Assembly: GCA_051011415.1 (NCBI GenBank)
Contig: JBPCTY010000060.1
Coordinates: forward strand, 1 to 64,000
From: SZUA-442 sp051011415
GTDB taxonomy: Bacteria > Actinomycetota > Acidimicrobiia > Spongiisociales > UBA5794
Direction: 5' to 3'
Length of the DNA: 64,000 nt
The notes under the pieces were generated by a model, which was not told the DNA's origin, ran no database searches, and saw only the letters and a program-made list of their open reading frames with translations. The translations under genes and the position numbers were made by a program. Within the stretch, counting starts at the first letter, position 1; each line of letters begins with the position of its first letter. Shown here piece by piece: positions 50,357 to 58,554 of this stretch.

Positions 50357-51781
50357 CTACTGACCCTCGCTTGGTGAATCCTCTTCAGAGGCCTCTGCGG
50401 CTGCAGCTGTCGCTGCTTCCTTCGCTGCAACGCCCTCTTCACGGGCCGACTCGATCTTTTCCGTTGTCAGCTTCGGAGCTGCCCAGAAGAACAGGAGAAG
50501 GAGCGCTGCTGCGGCTACGAAGTAGGGCATCCGAAGCGCCATCACCCGGTCGAGGCCCGCTGCTTCGGAGCCCGCCACGATCAAGCCACCGAAGGCGAGA
50601 CCAATCGGCATCATGCCCCACGCAAAGAATCGATAGACGGAATTGACCCGGCCAAGCAGGTGATCGGGAATGATCGTTTGGCGAAGCGACACGGTGATCA
50701 CGTTCCACAGCACGGCCGTGGCGGAGAAGAAGAGGAACATGATCCAGGCGATGATCCAGTGTGTGGCAAGGCCAATGACAAGGGTTGCAACGATTTGCCC
50801 AACCAAGGTGATGTACAGCGACGTGCCACTCCCAAGCTTCTTGGAGACGCGGGGTGCCACGATCGACCCGATGACGCCGCCGACCGCACCCGCCATCATG
50901 AGAATCGCAAAAATGGTGGCGGTCGTGCCGAGCACCTCCTGCGCAAAGAGCACAATCGTCGCAAAGATCATCGAGAACAGCGCGTTCATGATCCCGAGGA
51001 TGATCGCCATGGGTCGAAGCAGGGGGTGTGCCCACAGCCATGTCACACCCTCCTTGATCTCGGCCCAGAATCCTTGGTTTTCAGACTCGGGAGACGCCAT
51101 CGATCGATCGACGGTGAACACGCCACTCAATGCAAAGATCAAGGCCGCTGCAATGGCGAACGTCCCTGCGTCGAAGAAGAACGGGACTGCGAAAGCGATA
51201 GCAATCAGAAAGCTTCCGAGCGGCGGGCCGACGAACTGATTCATCACCATTTCAGCGCCCCACAGCCGGCTGTTCGCCTTCTCGAGACCCTCTGGCTCCA
51301 CAATCGCCGGAAGGATCGTCTGGGCTGCGTTGTCGTAGAGGACCTCTGCAACCCCGAAGAGCAGGGCGGAGATCAGAAGCGTCAGATACACCGTCGTGTT
51401 CGACACGACCTCGTCGCCGGTAGCAATAACGTCGGATGACGGCAGGAGATCCTGGTTCAGCAAGACGATGATCGCCACGGTCAGGGTCAGTGCGAATCGG
51501 AAGACCGACATCGCAGCCATGATCTTTCGCCGATCAACCCTGTCGGTGATGACACCCGCAGGGAGGGTGAACACAAGCCACGGAATGCGCTGGGCGATGG
51601 CAATCAAGGCAATCGCCATTGGATCCCTGGTAACTGCCGAGGCAAGCCATGGGTAGGCAATCCCAGCGACGCCGTCGCCGAGATTTGAGACAACGCTTGC
51701 GGTCCAGAGCTTCCAATAGTTCGCACCGAGCTTGATCTTGTCCTTCACCGGTGTGCCCTTATCGGCTGCAACGTCAGTCAT
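50357..51781 (-). CDS. MFS transporter
   Basis: A 474-residue permease with 12 hydrophobic segments. The N-terminal half starts YWKLWTASVVSNLGDGVAGIAYPW and contains the loop 2-3 motif GVITDRVDRRKIM. The C-terminal cytoplasmic tail (~440-474) is acidic/Ala-rich (EEDSPSEGQ). It belongs to the MFS_3/enterobactin-exporter-like group; the cargo is unknown. Start chosen at ATG 51781, overlapping the regulator's stop by 8 nt; the longer frame lies wholly within the regulator. This is probably a drug or metabolite exporter controlled by the neighbouring winged-helix protein. Confidence 0.88.
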   Translation of the reverse strand: MTDVAADKGTPVKDKIKLGANYWKLWTASVVSNLGDGVAGIAYPWLASAVTRDPMAIALIAIAQRIPWLVFTLPAGVITDRVDRRKIMAAMSVFRFALTLTVAIIVLLNQDLLPSSDVIATGDEVVSNTTVYLTLLISALLFGVAEVLYDNAAQTILPAIVEPEGLEKANSRLWGAEMVMNQFVGPPLGSFLIAIAFAVPFFFDAGTFAIAAALIFALSGVFTVDRSMASPESENQGFWAEIKEGVTWLWAHPLLRPMAIILGIMNALFSMIFATIVLFAQEVLGTTATIFAILMMAGAVGGVIGSIVAPRVSKKLGSGTSLYITLVGQIVATLVIGLATHWIIAWIMFLFFSATAVLWNVITVSLRQTIIPDHLLGRVNSVYRFFAWGMMPIGLAFGGLIVAGSEAAGLDRVMALRMPYFVAAAALLLLFFWAAPKLTTEKIESAREEGVAAKEAATAAAAEASEEDSPSEGQ

Positions 51782-52364
51782 CGCGACCCTCCGCATCTTC
51801 AAACGCAGGATGATCGGTGGGGAACACACCGGCGAGGAGTCCGTAGACAGTGTCGCCACTTCGCGGCAGCTCGATGAACTCGTCGGCGATCTCCGCAATG
51901 CGATCGAAGAACTCGACCGCTCGTTCGGCGGGAATCCTTGCCATCCGAGAGGTGAACATCGGGGTCGGATCTTCCTCGGTTCTTGTCATGCCTCGGAGGG
52001 CATCGGTGACAAACCACATTGGATCGTCCGTCGTTGGCGAGACCATGAAGTGAATAGTTCGTCCCGTTCGGCCGTAGTACTTCTCGGTCATCGCCCTGAC
52101 CTTGGCCGTGCGCACGACCCGCACAAGTCCGGCATCCTCAAGCACCTTCACGTGATACCCGACGGTCCCCTTCGGCTTGTCGAGCGCATCCGCCAACTGC
52201 GATTGGGTGGCGGCCCGCTCGAGCAAGAGGTTGAGAATGTTCATGCGCGTGTCGTCCGCAACGGCCTTCATCTGCGAGTGATCGCTCACCGCAACCATCT
52301 CATCAAGCTCGTAGTCGAGCGTGTGGGTCGATTCGGAAGGCGGTGCTGGGTCTGGTTCGGCCAT
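51774..52364 (-). CDS. Winged-helix (ArsR-like) transcriptional regulator
   Basis: A 196-residue regulator. The DNA-binding domain (~25-100) reads VADDTRMNILNLLLERAATQSQLADALDKPKGTVGYHVKVLEDAGLV, with helix-turn-helix recognition segment KGTVGYHVKVL. The remaining ~95 residues form a ligand/dimerisation part (DPMWFVTDALRGM). It shares an operon with the MFS transporter (8-nt overlap) and probably represses it. Start taken at ATG 52364; an in-frame GTG at 52388 is possible. An inverted repeat around a TTGACA box lies upstream. Confidence 0.85.
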   Translation of the reverse strand: MAEPDPAPPSESTHTLDYELDEMVAVSDHSQMKAVADDTRMNILNLLLERAATQSQLADALDKPKGTVGYHVKVLEDAGLVRVVRTAKVRAMTEKYYGRTGRTIHFMVSPTTDDPMWFVTDALRGMTRTEEDPTPMFTSRMARIPAERAVEFFDRIAEIADEFIELPRSGDTVYGLLAGVFPTDHPAFEDAEGRDD

Positions 52365-52402
52365 GTGTCCGTATTGTCGAAGAAACACGAATGTTCGACT
52401 AT

Positions 52403-52428
52403 TCCCGACCGTTTGTCAAATGTCGGGA
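52403..52428 (-). promoter_or_regulatory. Inverted repeat flanking a -35 box upstream of the regulator
   Basis: TCCCGAC and GTCGGGA form a 7-bp inverted repeat with 12 bases between, enclosing TTGACA (minus strand, 52419-52414). A regulator bound here would block its own promoter. No convincing -10 element was found at the standard spacing. Confidence 0.45.
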
Positions 52429-52432
52429 CACG

Positions 52433-52936
52433 TCAGGTGCTGGACGGTCCCTCCGGTGCAGCGTCATCCTCACGATTCGGCATGAATGCCCACCAGGCAA
52501 GTGCGCCCAAGGCAGCGAGTGCAAGCCCTGCACCGATGATGAGCCACACGGTGGTTGACGAGATCGAAGACGCCGGCGGTGGACTCGGATCGCCATCGAG
52601 CACGACAGGATCCACCCCAAGTTCCAAGAGATTGGTGGTCTCGGACCTCGTTGTTTCGCCCTCCGGCGGAATCGCTTCAAACACGATCGACCAGTTCTCA
52701 GCAGACGGAACGACAACCCGTGCGCCCCACACGCCGTTTCCCCTATCGATCATGGCGGTTGGCCCGAGTTCCTCGTACGAGCTGAACGGTCGAACAATCA
52801 CTGCCTCGAAGCTTGCGTCCATCTCAACGGTGACCTCCAGCTCCAGTCCTTCCTCATCAGACAGGGCAGTCGCCGCGGCTTCGCCGAAGGGAGACGAAAG
52901 AAGGACTGACGCGATGATTGCGGCAACAACGAGCAT
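52433..52936 (-). CDS. Secreted/anchored hypothetical protein
   Basis: A 167-residue protein not recognised. A signal peptide (MLVVAAIIASVLLSS) is followed by an extracellular beta-rich region (~30-115, for example VEMDASFEAVIVRPFSSY). There is a Pro/Ser spacer and one C-terminal TM helix (~130-150, TTVWLIIGAGLALAALGALAWWAF) with a charged tail. The layout recalls the small protein at 22277-22594. It ends ~69 bases before the regulator start on the same strand. Confidence 0.65.
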   Translation of the reverse strand: MLVVAAIIASVLLSSPFGEAAATALSDEEGLELEVTVEMDASFEAVIVRPFSSYEELGPTAMIDRGNGVWGARVVVPSAENWSIVFEAIPPEGETTRSETTNLLELGVDPVVLDGDPSPPPASSISSTTVWLIIGAGLALAALGALAWWAFMPNREDDAAPEGPSST

Positions 52937-53037
52937 CTGAGGATCGTATATCGCTCGACGACTGACCCGTGGCTTGCTGTGGACCTCGCATGGTTACCCT
53001 CCCCGCACTCGCAAGATTCAGCTGACACTTGGATGTC

Positions 53038-54456
53038 ATGACCACAGCACCCACAGCACCCACAACACTGTTCGACAAGGTGTGGAACCAGCACGTTGTT
53101 CATCATGAGCCCGGAAAGCCTGATCTGCTCTACATCGATCTGCACCTTGTTCATGAGGTCACATCACCGCAGGCATTCGAATCTCTCTCCCTCAGCGGAC
53201 GGCCAGTACGTCGGCCTGAGCTCACCCTTGCAACGATTGATCACGCGGTACCGACAACCTCACGTGCCGACGGGATCAAGGATCCGCTTTCAGCGACGCA
53301 GATCGCAACTCTGCGCCGCAACGCAGACACCAACGACATCCTCCTTCTCGACATCCATGACGAACGACAAGGGATCGTCCACGTGGTTGGCCCGGAGCAG
53401 GGAGCGACGCAACCCGGTGCGACAATCGTGTGCGGGGACTCGCACACCGCAACGCATGGTGCATTTGGTGCCCTCGCCTTCGGAATCGGCACCTCCGAGG
53501 TAGAGCATGTGCTCGCCACACAGACGCTCCAGCAACAACGTCCAAAGTCCATGGCGGTCACCGTCGACGGCGAGCTTCCTGCCGGTGTCACTGCCAAGGA
53601 CATCATCCTTGCAGTCATCGCGCAAATAGGGACTGCTGGCGCCTCGGGCCATGTGATCGAGTACCGCGGCTCAACAATCCGTGCCCTCGGCATGGAGGGC
53701 CGCATGACCGTCTGCAACATGTCGATCGAGGCTGGTGCGCGGGCTGGAATGATCGCACCCGACGAAACGACCTTCGATTATCTCGCAGGAAGACCAATGG
53801 CGCCACGGGGGGCTGATTGGGACGACGCTGTAAACGAGTGGCGCAAGTTGGTCACCGATGACGGAGCCGTCTTCGACAAGGAGATCACGATCGACGCCTC
53901 GACCCTCGAGCCATACGTCTCATGGGGCACCAACCCTGGCCAAACACTTCCGATCAGCGCCTCCGTACCTTCACCTTCGGACTTCGATGACCCAGTTGAT
54001 ATCGACTCGACTGAACGAGCCCTCGCCTACATGGATCTTGAGCCGGGGACGCCACTGCGTGAGGTCTCAATCGATTTCGTTTTCATCGGATCGTGTACGA
54101 ACGGCAGGATCGAGGATCTGCGGGCGGCGGCGAGCGTCCTCGAAGGCAAACACATCGCAGATTCTGTCACTGGCATCGTCGTTCCGGGGTCAGGGCTCGT
54201 GAAACACCAGGCCGAAGCCGAAGGGCTCGATGCCGTCTTCCTGAGTGCCGGCCTTGAATGGAGAGAGCCGGGCTGTTCGATGTGTCTCGCGATGAATCCC
54301 GACGTCCTTGCCCCTGGCGTACGTTGCGCCTCGACATCGAACCGGAACTTCGAGGGACGACAGGGACGAGGCGGCCGCACACATCTCGTTTCGCCAGAGA
54401 TGGCAGCCGCCGCCGCGGTCGCAGGACACCTCACCGATGTCAGGGAGGTACTCTGA
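53038..54456 (+). CDS. leuC: 3-isopropylmalate dehydratase large subunit
   Basis: A 472-residue aconitase-family enzyme of leucine biosynthesis, isomerising 2- to 3-isopropylmalate with LeuD. Iron-sulphur ligand Cys residues appear in IGSCTNGRIEDL (~350) and PGCSMCLAMNPD (~412), with further marks VCGDSHTATHGAFGALAFGIGTSEVEHV and GRQGRGGRTHLVSPEMAAAAAV. The ATG at 53038 is chosen over the TTG three codons earlier. It overlaps leuD by one base (TGATG). Confidence 0.97.
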   Translation: MTTAPTAPTTLFDKVWNQHVVHHEPGKPDLLYIDLHLVHEVTSPQAFESLSLSGRPVRRPELTLATIDHAVPTTSRADGIKDPLSATQIATLRRNADTNDILLLDIHDERQGIVHVVGPEQGATQPGATIVCGDSHTATHGAFGALAFGIGTSEVEHVLATQTLQQQRPKSMAVTVDGELPAGVTAKDIILAVIAQIGTAGASGHVIEYRGSTIRALGMEGRMTVCNMSIEAGARAGMIAPDETTFDYLAGRPMAPRGADWDDAVNEWRKLVTDDGAVFDKEITIDASTLEPYVSWGTNPGQTLPISASVPSPSDFDDPVDIDSTERALAYMDLEPGTPLREVSIDFVFIGSCTNGRIEDLRAAASVLEGKHIADSVTGIVVPGSGLVKHQAEAEGLDAVFLSAGLEWREPGCSMCLAMNPDVLAPGVRCASTSNRNFEGRQGRGGRTHLVSPEMAAAAAVAGHLTDVREVL

Positions 54457-55058
54457 TGGAACCAGTGAGCACCGTCGTGGGAACTGCAGTCCCCCTGCCT
54501 TTGGCAAACGTGGATACCGATCAGATTGTCCCAAAGCAGTTCCTGAAGCGCGTCGAACGAAGCGGTTTCGGAGAGTTCCTCTTCTACGACTGGGCTCGTG
54601 ACGCCGAAGGTGAACTTGAGCCATCGTTCGTTCTGAACGACCCCGCGTATGCCGATGGCAAGATCCTCGTTGCGGGACCCAACTTCGGATCGGGTTCCTC
54701 GAGAGAGCATGCCCCTTGGGCGCTTGAGGACTGGGGCTTCAAGGCGGTAATCGCCCAATCCTTCGCCGACATCTTCTCCAACAACTGCACGAAGATCGGC
54801 GTGCTGCCGATCGTGCTGTCACCGCTCGAGGTTGATGCACTCATGGAGCTCGCTTCACGGACACCGAACACGGTCACCGTCGACCTCAATGACCAGACAG
54901 TGACAGCGGAAGGCTTCGCTGCATCGTTCGATATCGACCCTCACACCAAGCATTGCCTACTTCACGGCCTCGACGACATAGCGCTGACTCTTGAACAGAA
55001 CCAAGAGATCGGCGGGTTCGAGGAGGAGCGACCAGCGTTCAAGACGGTTGTTCGCTGA
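54456..55058 (+). CDS. leuD: 3-isopropylmalate dehydratase small subunit
   Basis: A 200-residue swivel subunit partnering LeuC. Key marks: VDTDQIVPKQFLKRV (~18-32), GPNFGSGSSREHAPWAL (~70-86, with the substrate-binding SSREH) and IFSNNCTKIGVLPIVL. The ATG reuses the last base of the leuC stop. leuB and leuA are not in the window. Confidence 0.96.
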   Translation: MEPVSTVVGTAVPLPLANVDTDQIVPKQFLKRVERSGFGEFLFYDWARDAEGELEPSFVLNDPAYADGKILVAGPNFGSGSSREHAPWALEDWGFKAVIAQSFADIFSNNCTKIGVLPIVLSPLEVDALMELASRTPNTVTVDLNDQTVTAEGFAASFDIDPHTKHCLLHGLDDIALTLEQNQEIGGFEEERPAFKTVVR

Positions 55059-55151
55059 GTCCATGGTCGCAGTCCGACCACGATGTGAGCCTCGAGATCC
55101 TGCTTGCAGATGGCACCTGGCTTACGCCCCCAAGATCGATTCGGACGTGTG

Positions 55152-55511
55152 ATGTTCACACGACAGGAGCAGGCGCAGGCCATTATCGAGCGGCGAGCAC
55201 GACGCGTTGCAAGCCAGATGCTCGGTCGTCAGGCAACCACGGGAGATGACTTCCGAGCGGCGCTCACCGTCGAACGGCTCGATCTCGTCGCCGAGATCCC
55301 TGACCGAGAATCACTTCTCGCACTCGGTCGCAATGTTGCAGGGCCAAAGAATGGCCTCTACATCATCGAGAAGGACACCGGGTACACCGTGTACCACCAG
55401 CACAACGGAGTCCCCTACGAAGAATTCTCAGACCTTTCGTTCGACGCAGCACGCGACGCCGCAATCGATTCACTCGTGATGCTCAACGGAATCCCGTACG
55501 AGATCGGCTAG
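55152..55511 (+). CDS. Hypothetical protein downstream of leuD
   Basis: A 119-residue soluble protein not recognised. It has a basic helical N-terminal part (EQAQAIIERRARRVASQML) and a compact C-terminal part containing YIIEKDTGYTVYHQHNGVPYEEFSDLSFDAARDAAI. The last part looks like a small globular fold of the kind seen in response-type hypothetical proteins. The start is unsettled: ATG 55152, ATG 55110 and TTG 55104 are all in frame, with no clear ribosome binding site. It is 93 bases after leuD and could be part of that transcript. Confidence 0.6.
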   Translation: MFTRQEQAQAIIERRARRVASQMLGRQATTGDDFRAALTVERLDLVAEIPDRESLLALGRNVAGPKNGLYIIEKDTGYTVYHQHNGVPYEEFSDLSFDAARDAAIDSLVMLNGIPYEIG

Positions 55512-55528
55512 CGCGAACAGCAGGCCCG

Positions 55529-55912
55529 CTATGCGCCCTCGTCGAGTATCAATCGCTCGGCAGTCAGTGACGACCCCTGCGCCGATCCGGTGTTCACGAC
55601 ATTCGATGGTTCAAGAAGCAGCGCCTTGGTGAGCTCATCAGCCCTCGGTCGATGCGCTTCGCCTGCAGGGACAACGAATATCTCGCCCGGTCCAAGTTCG
55701 ACTGCGTCACCCTGTTCGAGATCGATTGTCAACCTTCCCTCGGTGACCAGGAAAAGTTCGTCCGTGTCCTCATGGTGATGCCAGACAAACTCGCCCTGGA
55801 CCTTCACGACCCGAACGTCGTAGTCGTTCATGGTGGCGACTGTTCGAGGAGCCCACAGTTCATCGAAGGCCGCAAAGCACGAGTCGAGGTCGACCACCTT
55901 GCGGTCGCTCAT
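55529..55912 (-). CDS. Cupin-domain protein
   Basis: A 127-residue single-domain cupin. Metal-site motif 1: EFVWHHHEDTDELFLVTEGRL, with the His-x-His and Glu ligands. Motif 2: GPGEIFVVPAGEAHRP with the second-site His. It is small and has no partner domain, so no reaction can be given; it could be an isomerase or a sugar- or metabolite-binding protein. The ATG overlaps the MOSC-like gene by 4 nt. Confidence 0.85.
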   Translation of the reverse strand: MSDRKVVDLDSCFAAFDELWAPRTVATMNDYDVRVVKVQGEFVWHHHEDTDELFLVTEGRLTIDLEQGDAVELGPGEIFVVPAGEAHRPRADELTKALLLEPSNVVNTGSAQGSSLTAERLILDEGA

Positions 55913-56493
55913 GCGCCGAGATACACACGGTCGCCGACGATCAGTTCAACGGCGGTTGGTGAATGGTCAGCGGCGACGATGAATCCACGTCTCCCGTCAT
56001 GCAAATCCGCAAGCGGTGCCTCGATCTCTGCGAGTGGCGCAACTTCCTCCAGCCCAAGCATGAAGCTTGTGAACTCGACGCATGGCGCAGCGACTCGAGG
56101 ACGTTCGAGAGGGACAATGTCACCCGCTGTCGTTTCAACCACCAAACCCTCGCCGAGCTCATCGAGAGACATGGCCGGACCTTCTACGACGATGTTCTCG
56201 CCGGCGACGCCGAGCGGTGCCGATCCGAAACGTGTCTCCATCTCGGCATAGTGTCCGGTGAAGCCGACGCTGAGCGGGCGACGACCACCGCCTCGCCGTG
56301 ACGGGTGTGCCTTGTGGTGTGCATCGACCACCCACTTCTCCCCGTCCCAGCCCAACATGCCCCATGCATCTATTGCAGCCCTGTCGACTACCAGAATCTG
56401 TTCTGGGAGATATCCCTCTCCCTTGACCTTGATTGGCACTTGCTGAATCTGGAGTCTGACGATCTTCCCTACTTCGTCACCCTTGCTGAGCAT
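55909..56493 (-). CDS. MOSC-domain-like protein
   Basis: A 194-residue protein resembling the C-terminal domain of molybdenum-cofactor sulphurases. It has GVAGENIVVEG (~100-110), LDELGEGLVVETTAG and the later PCVEFTSFMLG, whose Cys is in the position of the conserved MOSC Cys. The N-terminal ~40 residues (GKIVRLQIQQVPIKVKG) match the start of MOSC proteins. GGAGGA precedes the ATG at 56493. It overlaps the GDPD gene by 17 nt. Identity is good at the fold level, activity unknown. Confidence 0.7.
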   Translation of the reverse strand: MLSKGDEVGKIVRLQIQQVPIKVKGEGYLPEQILVVDRAAIDAWGMLGWDGEKWVVDAHHKAHPSRRGGGRRPLSVGFTGHYAEMETRFGSAPLGVAGENIVVEGPAMSLDELGEGLVVETTAGDIVPLERPRVAAPCVEFTSFMLGLEEVAPLAEIEAPLADLHDGRRGFIVAADHSPTAVELIVGDRVYLGA

Positions 56494-57277
56494 CTCGTTC
56501 CTCCACTACGTTGTTCAATAGATCTGGTCGGTCCGTGATGATGCCATCAACCCCCATGTCGAGCAGGGAATGCATCTGGTCTGGTTCATCGATTGTCCAT
56601 GTGTGAATCTGCGCACCAGCGCGATGCACCGCATCGACAAGTTTCTTGTCCACGGCTGCACCTTTTATCTTTGCCGGGAGCTGATATGCATCCGGCGCTC
56701 GGTTGACCGTACGACCGACCCGCGATGCTGCGTACATCGACATTGCGGCCTGGGGACCTGCGGAGGTAGCAACTGCACCTTTCATGATTCTCCTGAACCT
56801 TGCGATCCTGCGATCGGAAAACGAGCCAATCAGCACCGTGTCATGCCGCCGCATCCGTGTAATCACCTCCGCAGTCGCCCACTCGGACCCCTTCGCCTTC
56901 AGATCGATGTTGAACCGAGTGTCGGGGTAGCGGTCGAGCGTCGCATCGAGGGCGGAGATGCGAACACCTGATCCTCGAAGTGGGAAGCTCTCGGCGTCAG
57001 GACTGAAGCGGTATGCGGCGTCGAGGCTCACAAGATCCTCAAACAGCCAGTCCCGCACTGCACCAACACCGTTTGTTGTGCGTTCCAACGTGTCGTCATG
57101 GAATACCACCACGACTCCATCCTTGGTCACCTGCACGTCTGTCTCGATGTAGCGATAGCCGAGACCCTCGACCGCCTGATCGAAACCATGCCACGTGTTC
57201 TCAGGCCAGAGCTCGCGACTTCCTCTGTGCGCAAGGCGAAGAGGGTCCTCTGCATCGAAGTACGGAACCACGCTCAT
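56477..57277 (-). CDS. Glycerophosphodiester phosphodiesterase
   Basis: A 266-residue GDPD family TIM-barrel enzyme hydrolysing glycerophosphodiesters to glycerol-3-phosphate. The first motif is LAHRGSRELWPENTWHGF (HRG plus ENT, ~16-33), followed by ETDVQVTKDGVVVVFHDDTLERTTNG (metal Glu/Asp and second His). No signal peptide is seen, so it is cytosolic. It starts 32 bases after hutI and may share the hut transcript. Confidence 0.93.
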   Translation of the reverse strand: MSVVPYFDAEDPLRLAHRGSRELWPENTWHGFDQAVEGLGYRYIETDVQVTKDGVVVVFHDDTLERTTNGVGAVRDWLFEDLVSLDAAYRFSPDAESFPLRGSGVRISALDATLDRYPDTRFNIDLKAKGSEWATAEVITRMRRHDTVLIGSFSDRRIARFRRIMKGAVATSAGPQAAMSMYAASRVGRTVNRAPDAYQLPAKIKGAAVDKKLVDAVHRAGAQIHTWTIDEPDQMHSLLDMGVDGIITDRPDLLNNVVEERDAQQG

Positions 57278-57309
57278 GAGTGAACGGTAGGCCTCGGTGC
57301 GGCCCTGAC

Positions 57310-58554
57310 CTATCGGATATCCCCGTAGGGCTGCCCGGATTTCACGACCAGATCGACAAGATCACCGTCGGGCCGATACGCAAGATGCTCGTGGCTCGGC
57401 GCACCGATCGCAACCAGATCTCCAACCATTCCGGGTACAACAGCGCCACGATCATCAAGGAGGAGCGACCGAGCACCCCCGGCCGTGGCAGCCCACACCG
57501 CCTCGCCCGCAGTGAGATTTGACTCCACAACGGCGAGACTTATCACGAACTGCATGGTCTCGATGTATGAGGTCCCGGGATTGCAGTCAGTTGCGATCGC
57601 AACCTCAACTCCGGAATCCCAGAATCGACGCCCATCGGGCGCAGGTTCGCGCATCGCATACGACACGCCTGGAAGAAGCACCGCAACGGTGCCAGCGTCT
57701 GCGAGCGCCTCAAGATCATTGTCGGTCGCGTGATCCAAATGGTCAGCTGATGCCGCACCGAGCTCGGCAGCAAGCGCTGCGCCACCCGTTCGGCTCAGCT
57801 GGTCGGCGTGCAGACGAATGGGAAGGCCTTTCGCTGCAGCCGCACTAGCGATGGTGCGGGTCTCCTCAATTCCGAACGCTGCCCCGTCACAGAACACATC
57901 AACGAATGAGACCTCGCCAGCAAGAGAATCGAGCATTGGGCCAGCAACAAGGTCGACATACGCCCCTCGATCGCCCGAGAATTCTGGTGCGACGACATGG
58001 CCTCCGAGCAGTGTCGAAATCACATCAATGGGAAGCGCCATATCGAGCGCTCGTCCAGCAGCAACCATCTTCGTCTCGGACTCGACATCGAGGCCGTAGC
58101 CCGTCTTCACCTCGACCGTCGTGGTTCCGGCGCCGAACATGCGTTGAAGGCGGGGCATCGACTCGCCGATCAAATCGACAAACGACGCTTCTCTCGTGGC
58201 CCCAACGGTCGAATAGATGCCGCCACCGGCAGCCAGCAGCTCGGCGTAGCCGGCGCCAGCCATCCGCTTCGAGAACTCGTTTGCCCGGTCACCGGCAAAT
58301 ACCGTGTGCGTGTGTGCATCAACGAAGCCTGGAAGCACTGCCCTCCCCTCAAGATCCAGACTCCGGACTCCCGAATACGCGGCGGGGAGATCAGTGGATG
58401 CACCAACCCACTCAATCCGACCATCGACGACTGCCACGGCTGCATCGTGTACGAGGCCTAGTAGTCCGCTCCGTTCAGGGTCGTTCGTTACCAACTCTCC
58501 GATGCCCGAAAGTACGAGGGAGTTGGTTGACCCTGAGGCATCGGCGTCGGTCAT
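57310..58554 (-). CDS. hutI: Imidazolonepropionase
   Basis: A 414-residue amidohydrolase acting on imidazolone-propanoate in step 3 of histidine degradation. Zinc-site motif LPGFVDAHTHTVFAGDRANEF (~75-95), with GGGIYSTVGATREAS (~110), KTGYGLDVESE (~150), RLHADQLS (~246) and DHLDHATDNDLEAL further on. The ATG overlaps the hutU stop by 4 nt. Confidence 0.96.
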   Translation of the reverse strand: MTDADASGSTNSLVLSGIGELVTNDPERSGLLGLVHDAAVAVVDGRIEWVGASTDLPAAYSGVRSLDLEGRAVLPGFVDAHTHTVFAGDRANEFSKRMAGAGYAELLAAGGGIYSTVGATREASFVDLIGESMPRLQRMFGAGTTTVEVKTGYGLDVESETKMVAAGRALDMALPIDVISTLLGGHVVAPEFSGDRGAYVDLVAGPMLDSLAGEVSFVDVFCDGAAFGIEETRTIASAAAAKGLPIRLHADQLSRTGGAALAAELGAASADHLDHATDNDLEALADAGTVAVLLPGVSYAMREPAPDGRRFWDSGVEVAIATDCNPGTSYIETMQFVISLAVVESNLTAGEAVWAATAGGARSLLLDDRGAVVPGMVGDLVAIGAPSHEHLAYRPDGDLVDLVVKSGQPYGDIR

